This document shows positions 56,667-64,000 of a stretch of DNA of 64,000 bases, in pieces. Position 1 is the first letter of the stretch, and each line of letters begins with the position of its first letter. The notes beneath the pieces are model-generated. The model ran no database searches, was not told the DNA's origin, and saw only the letters and a list, made by a program, of their open reading frames with translations. Location: contig JAITYX010000040.1 in NCBI GenBank assembly GCA_021018815.1, positions 4,456,501 to 4,520,500 on the forward strand. Direction: 5' to 3'. Source of the DNA: Talinum fruticosum (lineage: Eukaryota > Streptophyta > Magnoliopsida > Caryophyllales > Talinaceae). The position numbers and the translations under genes were made by a program.

Positions 56667-58064
56667 TTAAAACAGAAAAAGAAAATTTCTAAGATAGAGG
56701 GGAGGGAGCGAGTCTAAGTCGAGGATGGTGGATCGGCGAGTGCGCCTTTGCTGATAAGATTGTGAAGTTGTAGACGAACGAGGCAGGAGCAGCACTGGTA
56801 TCTCCGGAATGGGCTCAGCTCCGAGTGGTCGACCCAGAACTAAGTCGTCCGGAGGGTCATCCTCCCGGAACTCGTTTGAGGGAAGTGCTGGCTCTGCTGC
56901 CGACCGACCGTGGTCAGCGAGGTCTTTGACCCACTCGGACTCACTGTCCGAGTTGATCACTTCAGGTTGGAGTTCTAGAGCACCTTGGCCCTCGGCTACT
57001 TCGGCTCCTCCTGTTTCTTCTTCCTTCTCCCTTTCTTCTTTCTCCTCGGAAGGAGCTGCTCTCCGATTTGGGATTGAGCAATTTTCGATTGATGGTCATA
57101 GATCGAAGAACAGTCTTAAGTGACCGGAGGGTGTCCTTGAATTCGATGGGCACCGAGGAGAACTTGTCCATCACTACGGTGGACAAGGCGGAAGAAAGGA
57201 TTTGAGAAACACCCGAGGTGGAGGAAGAGGGGATTGTGTCTCGAGTCCGATGCGGAGAAGGGGCCTCGGTTCTAAGCTATGGACCCGGACAACCGGTTGG
57301 TCTCTTGGTATCCATACCCAAGAAGTTCCTTTTCGCCAACAATAATAGCAGCCTTAAAAATTGTGTTACGATCCGAGGGAAGAGGAACTTTGAATTGTTT
57401 GAAGATTAGGGTGAGAAGAGCCCGAAAATGAAGTGGGGTTTACTTCTTGGTCCGAGTCCGAGCGAGCACGGCTACCATTTGCTCGACTATAGCAGGAAAA
57501 GGTCTACTTCATAGCCCTCAAGAATGTCATTCAAGGCTTTAAGATACTTGGAGTTGGGGTTCTCCTTGCTTGAATGCTGAGAGAAGAAGGTCCTCATCGG
57601 CAGAAAGCACGGAAGACAATCTTCGATTTGAGTGAGTCACGGAGAAGTTTTTACGTGACCCAGGAAACTCTTTCGCATATTTTTCGAAGAATTCATCAAG
57701 CAACCTTGTTGTTCAAGAAGAGAGAGGATACTTTGAAGAGATAGTGAAGAAGAGAGGTGCTGGTACGAATCGTGATGCTTTGAACTCTAGAGGTGAGGAT
57801 ACCCTCAAAGCTAGAGAGATTGGTGTAAAACTTAGAAACGAGTTCGGGTATATGAACTCACTGAAACAAAGAAAATTGTAAACCCCTGTTGATTTGATGT
57901 GAGCCAACCATGAAAACTTTGTGGTCGGGAAGAATTTGTCATCCAAAGCTAAATGTTGGGTGATAATGATTTTTATGGGATTGGAAGGGCCTTCCCGACT
58001 TTTAGTTCGAGGTTTCTTGGTTGCAGTAACCAAGAAAATCGGAGTGGGAACCTCTTTTCGGCAT
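56667..58064 (-). pseudogene. ORF3 of element F (frameshifted)
   Basis: It starts at 58064 (ATGCCGAAAAGAGG). Pieces in order: KKPRTKSREGPSNP, FFPTTKFSWLAHIKSTGVYN and FSEFIYPNSF (58033-57713, the plant-transposon-protein-like core). Then a decayed middle, VVMDKFSSVPIEFKDTLRSLKTVLRSM (57186-57100), and the C-terminal INSDSESEWVKDLADHG to RRTRRSTILDLDSL (56960-56670). This copy gives the clearest stop for ORF3. Overall size, if the frame were continuous, is about 450 residues. Confidence 0.65.
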
Positions 58065-58725
58065 GTTTGATGAGAAAAGAGAGAGAAGATGAACTTTGAG
58101 AGAGAGAAAGAGATAGCTCGAAGAGAAAGAGCGAGTAGAGAGAGGAAAAAGTGAAACGAAAATGAAAGATTAGAAAGAGAGTTTAGAGCGATCGGTGCTT
58201 ACTTGAGACTTCTTTCACTTAGCTTGAGAGTCGTTCGTGTCTTAAAAACAATGAGCTTGCTCGAGATGTAGTAAGCGAGAGAGAGAGAGAGTTCGTAGAG
58301 AGTAAAGTTGGCAAATGAAGGTAAGTGATGCTATTTATAGAAAAAGAATTCCAAGCATAGTTACGTTCCGCTCTCCAATGGTCACCTCGGACCGGTGTGA
58401 CTGTTCCGCTCTTCAACAGCTTAAAATTCCAGCGATTGTCTCCCAACGGCTAGTTATCCGATCGATGCACACGAGAGATAGAGAGAAAAAGATATATTTT
58501 AAAAGAAATTTCTGAAATTCTCCACTAATCTAGAGATGACATCGAAGTTTGATGTCCATTTTTCTTAAAATCTGAGTCTCAGTGAAGATTCCGAGTGACT
58601 CGAAACAGCAAGCAAACAATAACTCAAAGCTCAATATCACCGATTCAACTGAACTAATGGCTATTAAAGAGAGAAAGCATATAACATATAGTCATGCAAA
58701 GTAATTTTACTCGAAAAGCACATAA
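58065..58725 (-). promoter_or_regulatory. pol-ORF3 spacer of element F, with internal TATA box and intron-like segment
   Basis: TATAAATA (minus) is at 58339-58332. The intron-like segment runs from a CTCAA/GTAAGC donor at 58202 to a CTCTCTCAAAG acceptor at 58094. AACTAGCCGTTGGG lies near 58450. The order is the same as in Z and A. Confidence 0.5.
58332..58339 (-). promoter_or_regulatory. Internal TATA box upstream of ORF3 (element F)
   Basis: CTATAAATAGCATCAC on the minus strand, about 270 bp before the ORF3 start codon, matches the box at 132 in Z. Confidence 0.55.
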
Positions 58726-61700
58726 TTATGCATTGATCATGCCAAGCTCATTCCTAATAAAGCAAAACTAATCCTCACTAAGTGGCTTAGTAAAGATATT
58801 AGTTAATTGAAGTTTAGTTGGAATGAATTCAAGTTCAATATCACCTTTCTTAGAATGGTCTCTTAGAAAATGATACGTGACCTCAATGTGTTTTGTCTTT
58901 GAGTGCTAAACTGGATTCTTGGTAATGCTGATTGCACTTTGATTGTCACACTTGATTGGAATTAATTTGAATAAAAGTCCAAGATCTCTCAAGTGTTGCT
59001 TGATCCATAAAATCCGAGCACAACATGCTGCAACTGCAATATACTCAGCTTCGCAGACTGATAGAGCTATTAAGTTTTGCTTCTTTGAGTGCCAAGATAT
59101 CGGTGATTGATCCGAAACCGCCGGGCTCCCGAGGTGCTCTTTCTATCAACTTTATATCCAAGCATAGTCAGCATATGAGTATCTAGTGAGAATCGGTTTT
59201 GAGTCTCTAGAGTACCATAGACCTAGATTCCGAGTCCCTGTAAGATAATTGAATACTCTCTTCACCGCAATGAGATGTGATTCTTTGGAATTAGCTTGAA
59301 ATCGTACACACGAGACATACACTAAACATTATGTCCGGCCTACTTGAAGTAAGATATAGCAAAGATCCAATCATACCTCGATAGAGTTTCGATATACTAT
59401 TTTACCTTTCTTGTTTGAGTCCAGCTTTATGCTGCTACTCATAGTTGTTCGCTGCATGTTTCACATTTGAAGCTTGTACTTCTTCAGTAGCTCCTTGGTA
59501 TACTTTGATTGATGGACATAGATGCCATCTTTGTCATGCTTGATTTGTAGACCAAGGAAGAAATTGAGTTCTCCCATCATACTAATTTGAAATTCCTATC
59601 TCATTAACTTAGAAAAATCTCGACAAAGAATTTCATTAGTAACGCCAAAGATTATGTCATCAATATAGCTTTGAGCAATAAGAAAGTCTTTCCCCTTTGT
59701 TTTTATAAAAAGAGTCTTGTCAATCTGACCTCTTCTAAAATCATTTTCAACCAAGAAATTGCTCAGTCTTTCATACTAAGCTCTGGGAGCTTGTTTAAGA
59801 CCATAGAGAGGTTTTTGGAATTTGAAAACATGATTTGGAAATTCTAAGTTTTCAGATCCAGGGGTTGCTCAACATAGACTTCCTCTTCAACGAAACCATT
59901 AAGGAATGCGCATTTAACATCCATTTGATATAGCTTGATATTCATGCTTGATGCAAATGCCAATAAGATTCTAATAGTTTCAATTCAGCAACAGGTGCAA
60001 AGGTTTCCCCACAATCAATTCCTTCTTCTTGATTGTAAACTTGACCCACAAGTCTAGCCTTATTCCCGACTACCAACCCACCTTCATCCAGTTTGTTTTT
60101 GAAAACCCATTTGGTGCCTATGACTGGGTGGTCGGAAGGTCGTTTGGTTAGAGTCCGGACTTGGTTTCTTTCAAATTGATTGAGTTCCTCTTACATGGCC
60201 TCTACCCATTCAGGTTCATTTAGGGCCTCTAGTGCATTTCTGGGTTCAATTAATGAAATGAATGCAGTGAATGCACATAGATTTTGTAGAGAAGAACGAG
60301 TTCTTACCCCACTATTGATATTAGACAAGATGTTTTCAAGTGGGTGACTCGAAGCATATTTGAATGCTCTACCTATTCTCTGGTTTACCAGATCTGTAGG
60401 TTGAATTGGTTAATCTTCGAAGTATGTTCCGAGTGAGCTTGTTCATCTGATTGATTCTCAACATTCTAAGTTGGCTCTTGAGTTGTCTCATTCTAAGTCA
60501 TGTTGTTCTCAGTCGCTTCGTTCCGAGTGACTTTAATTTGATTCTTGATGAGCTCATTTTCATCAAGATCATCATCTCTATTGAGCTTCATATCCGAGAA
60601 TGTTGACTCACTTGGTTTTCCCTGTTCAATCTCATCAAAAACAACGTGGATGCTTTCTTCCACTTTCTTAGTTCTTTTATTGAAAATGCGATAAGCTTTA
60701 CTATGAGATGAATAACCAAGAAAAATATCTTCATCCGACCGAGCATCAAACTTGGTCAAGCGATCCTTACCATTGTTGTGTATAAAACACTTACATCCAA
60801 AGGGTTTGAAGTATGAAATGTTGGGTTTCTTCCCTTTGTAGAGCTCATATGGAGTTTTCTTTAGGATGTGTCCGATGAGGCATTTGTTCAATGTGTAGTT
60901 CATCTGTGTTGATCGCCTCAACCCGAAATAGTAGGGTAGATTATGTTCAATCATCATTGTTCTTCCTTTTCTTTAAGAGTCTGGTTCTTTCTCTCGACTA
61001 CTCCATTTTGTTGAGGAGTTCTTGGTGTTGAGAAGTTGTGGGAGATGCCATTCTTATCACGGAACTCCGAAAATTCCGAGTAGTCGAACTCTCTTCCATG
61101 GTTAGCTCGAATTCTCTCGAATCTCGATCCGAGATTCAACTTGGATTTTCCTGCGAGCTTGCTTGAACTCTTTGAACGCTTTGTTTTTGTGCTTAAGAAA
61201 ACAAAATCAGGTAAATCATGAGTAGTCATCAACAATGACAAGCACATATGATTTACCTCCGAGACTCTTGACAGGAATTTCACCACATAAATCCATATGC
61301 AACATTTCAAGCAGTTTGGGTGTGGAAACAGATTTCAGAGATTTAAAAGATGATCCGACTTGTTTACCTTTTATGCATGCTTCACGATTTTATCTTTCTT
61401 AAATGCACAGTTAGGCGATCCTCCGACTAAACCATGAGAAGCAAGCTTCTTAACGGTATGGATGCTAATATGACCTAGTCTATGATGCCATGTCCATGAA
61501 TCATCATGTAGAGATGCTTTTAAGCAAGATAAATTTTGACTTAGGTCGAAAGAGGAATGATGTAGATGTTACCCGATCTCTTATCTAAGAGCTTGGTTTC
61601 CTTGGTAGTATCATCGAAATACAACAGTTGGTCTAAGTGAATCTTATCTCTTGACCTTTGTCACACAGTTGAGAGATGCTAAGTAGGTTGTACTTTAATC

Positions 61701-61906
61701 CCTTGATAAGGTATACTTGGGCTAACCAGATTGTTTCCTATCCCAATTATCTTGCCTTTTTGTCATCTCCAAATGTGACTTTTTCTCCCTTGTAATCTTC
61801 TAACTTAGAAAAGAGTCTTGAGCCTCCCGACATGTGTCGTGAGCATCCACCGCCTGGTACCAATGCCCTTTTGTTGTTTTCCGAGCCACCTGCAAGTCGA
61901 AACAAA
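58726..61906 (-). pseudogene. pol: pol of element F (broken; catalytic changes in PR and IN)
   Basis: PR: at ~61862 the WYLD motif is shifted and its Asp codon is lost (TACCAGGCGG). The pre-integrase zinc domain is near 61500-61370. Integrase: HMDLCGE at ~61290; the second site reads ANHGREF, so the catalytic Asp has become Asn; NGVVERKN is kept at ~61000. Then KTPYELYKGKKPNISYFKPFG and SSHSKAYRIFNKRTKKVEESIH (60957-60493). RT: GFVEEEVYVEQPLD near 59880, then YIDD instead of YVDD (59667-59656). RNase H ends at a TAA (58728-58726) after GMINA. Confidence 0.8.
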
Positions 61907-61909
61907 CTA

Positions 61910-63716
61910 ACCTTTCTCACTTCCTTTAATGAACCTAGTAATTCCCTTTACTCGTGGTCGTTTTCTAAGGAAGAAGACTCTTAGGAACCGAGATTTGAAT
62001 AACTTTGGGTTTGGTCCGATTCTGAGTCTTTCTTTTAGAAAACCGAGTCTGTGTCTCTTTCTTTTGAAACTCTTTTCTTTTATAAATAGGAGTAGAAGGT
62101 TTTCTCCTGTAAACTGGTGCTAGGCTCAGTCCTCCTTTCATTCTTATGAACGGGACCGTGCTCAGCCTTCCTGAACTTCACGGTTCCGGTATCCTTTTAA
62201 AAGCTCCGAGTAGGAATTGGATTCCTCCTCCTTGTTAAAACCAAGTCCTTCTTTTCGAAGGAGACACATTGAGACCCTAAGAGCATGTCATGGTTTTTCT
62301 AACCTTGAGTAAATTTAAAAACAAGCTCTTGAGACTCATTGAGCTCTTGCTTCGGATGCTCATTTTCTCTTCGAGTGACTCGGACTCAGTCCCATTTGAT
62401 TGAGTACTAGTCTTCAGTTCTCTTAAAGTAAGTCTTATTTTTCTAATTCATGTTTCAAAGAGATGCTCTCAAAAGTAGTAGACTCAATTTGTTCTTAAAA
62501 TTGAGAAGAATCGAAGTGGACTTCTCTTCCAAAGTATAAATATATTTAGCTAGATCAACTTTGGAAAACTTGAGGAAATATTTAATTACCTCCCGAGGAT
62601 TCGTTTCTCGGTTTCGAGTGATCCGAGTTAGACTCGGATTCGACTTACGAGTTTGACGAGTGTCATTAGACACTTTTAGTCGTCTGAATCTTCATCTTCT
62701 TGACATGAATCTTCATCACTCAATTTGGCCATCATAGCCTTCTTCTTCTTCTTTCTGTCCCTTTTTCTTCTTGGACGAGTCTTTGACTATATGATCCTTA
62801 CTGCCACATTCAAAATAGCCGAGTTCTTAGTTAAGGATAACTTTGAAGGGGAAGAATGTTTACAGTTTCTATCCTTCTTGTCTTTCATATACAGCTCTTC
62901 TCTTGGCTTCTTGTCCCATCTCTTGTGCTTCATCATTCTTTTGAAGCCTCCGGCGATAAGTGCCATGGGATCCTCTTCGAGTCATAGGAACTCAGATTTG
63001 CTTCTCTGTTTTCTCGGGCCTTGAGTGTGATGTTCTTTTTAGTGTTGACATCCGCATCCTCCTCTTCCAGGTGGATCTCATGGATGAGTAGCTTCCCAAT
63101 GAGTTCGTCCGGCTTCGGTAAGGACAGAGTTCTAAGCATCTTCGATGGCTGTCACCTTGGGACCCCATCTTCTCTTGGGTAGACTTCGAGTATCTTTCCG
63201 CACATTTCCTCGTGGGAAATCTTCCTACCTAGTGATTTGAGATTGTTAGTAATCTCGGTGAAGCGGATGAACATCCGAGTGATGTTCTCTTCGGCTCCAT
63301 CTTGAACAGCTCATACTTGTGAAGATATTGACTTATCTTCGCTTATCTGACTTGGCTTGTGCCTTCACAAGTGTTGACAAGCATGTCCCATACTTCCTTG
63401 GCTGTGTCACGGTCGACACTCGGTTGTATTCTTTTGAGTTGATGGCACACATCGAGATGTTCACCGCCTTGAAGTTCTTTACGAACTTCTCTGCCTCTTC
63501 GATCATGTAATCGGGCTTTGCTTTAGGCATGAGTCTTATTTCTTCCAACCTCATTGGAATGTAGTTGCCTTCTTGTATGATGTTCCATACATCTTCATCG
63601 TGATCCAGTAGAAAGCATTCTATGAGCTTCTTACAGTGAACGAAGTTTGATCCTTTAAACTTTGGTGGTCTGCTGGAAGATCTTCCCTCATCGAACTCTC
63701 CATTGTTCCGAGCCAT
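61910..63716 (-). pseudogene. gag: gag of element F (best-preserved N-terminus of the copia family)
   Basis: It starts at 63716, MARNNGEFDEGRSSSRPPKF, and stays open for 127 codons through KLIECFLLDHDEDVWNIIQEG and VNISMCAINSKEYNRVST. It then shifts. Later pieces are RMFIRFTEITNN, PKPDELIGKLLIHEIHLEEEDADV (63139 on), MKHKRWDKKP and a zinc knuckle whose first Cys is Tyr and last is Ser (62815-62770). The coiled coil is near 62460-62330. It ends at the TAG at 61909-61907. Confidence 0.8.
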
Positions 63717-63761
63717 TTGATCTTTAGACCTTTGAACGGTTAGATCCTTTCTGAAAGGCTA

Positions 63762-63773
63762 GGCTCGATACCA
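63762..63773 (-). other. Primer binding site (element F)
   Basis: GGCTCGATACCA is the complement of TGGTATCGAGCC, two bases from the LTR. Confidence 0.85.
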
Positions 63774-63775
63774 AT

Positions 63776-64000
63776 TGAAGGTTTGCTCTTGGAGAGACTA
63801 AGTCACCCTAGAAGGGGGTGAATGGGGTGATGAGGAAATTTGAACAACGACTGGAAGATTAAAAATTCTAAAATTGACTTTGAAACAGATCGAGTCTAGA
63901 TTGGACTCGGAAAAGTGTTAACTTAGAAAATATGTGGCAACCCTCCTAGGGCAATGCTAATCCAAGCACCAAGTCAAATCCACTATTTTGAATCCACAAA
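63776..64000 (-). repeat. 5' LTR of element F (U5 end only)
   Basis: TGAAGGTTTGCTCTTGGAGA and following bases match 54700-54925. The rest lies beyond the window. Confidence 0.85.

Larger units (their letters stand above)
54700..64000 (-). mobile_element. Element F: copia element, minus strand, nearly complete, 5' LTR running off the window
   Basis: 3' LTR 54700-56218, PPT, ORF3, spacer, pol, gag, PBS and the first 225 bp of the 5' LTR (63776-64000). It lies in E's gag, between SLGRE and IRFTEITNN equivalents, with GAGAT as the visible flank. It keeps the longest recognisable gag start in the family. Confidence 0.9.

Noticed and set aside
1..64000. CRISPR-like, tRNA or rRNA genes
   Set aside because: Repeats are LTRs, a ~510-bp array or microsatellites; no short spaced repeats and no cloverleaf or rRNA core seen. 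The tRNA-like motifs are retroelement primer sites.

Overview
This is plant nuclear repeat DNA, almost certainly heterochromatin of a flowering plant. It contains Sirevirus-type Ty1/copia elements with an initiator-Met tRNA primer site and an extra ORF after pol, an Athila/Tat-type Ty3/gypsy gag element, a CACTA-type DNA transposon and a long solo LTR. I see no host gene, tRNA, rRNA, CRISPR array or virus. The species cannot be named from this window.

Most of the window is one family of about 9-10 kb copia elements, here called Z, A, B, C, D, E and F. Their plan is: LTR of about 1.5-1.6 kb (TGAAG...CTTCA), PBS (TGGTATCGAGCC type), gag with zinc knuckle and coiled coil, pol (PR, IN, RT, RNase H), a spacer with its own TATA box, a third ORF (ORF3), a purine-rich motif, PPT, LTR. 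All copies carry stops and frameshifts, so no complete protein set is encoded.

Layout. 1-1106: ORF3 region of Z (+). 1107-11552: element A (+), inserted in Z's ORF3, its 3' LTR end lost. 11553-12724: scrambled junction (a scrap of ORF3, an inverted RT/RNase H fragment, an LTR fragment). 12725-38758: element B (+), interrupted by a CACTA-type transposon (18758-27638), which itself holds a roughly 510-bp tandem array and a 3.3-kb solo LTR (21752-25093). B's 3' LTR is split by the Athila/Tat-like element G (30158-37460). 38759-46694: element C (+), which shares an LTR with B. It is interrupted in gag by the short minus-strand element D (39111-44527) and in RT by the minus-strand element E (46695-54699 visible). 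E's gag is in turn interrupted by the minus-strand element F (54700 to beyond 64000).

The nesting gives a relative order of events. B/C is oldest; the CACTA element, G, D and E came later; the solo LTR entered after the CACTA element and F after E. Target duplications support several events: ACT for CACTA, ACAGT/ATAGT for the solo LTR, CCATC(T) for G and TAATA for D.

The most interesting biology is in the Sirevirus family. ORF3 sits behind a conserved internal TATA box and, in three copies, a short intron-like segment. A TAG triplet is conserved between gag and pol in all six copies that cover that point. Element D is a gag-only derivative with a perfect 91-bp foldback. A technical caution: differences between D's two LTRs cluster as one-base indels at CCGAG/CTCGG, which looks partly like read error, so some frameshifts may not be real.
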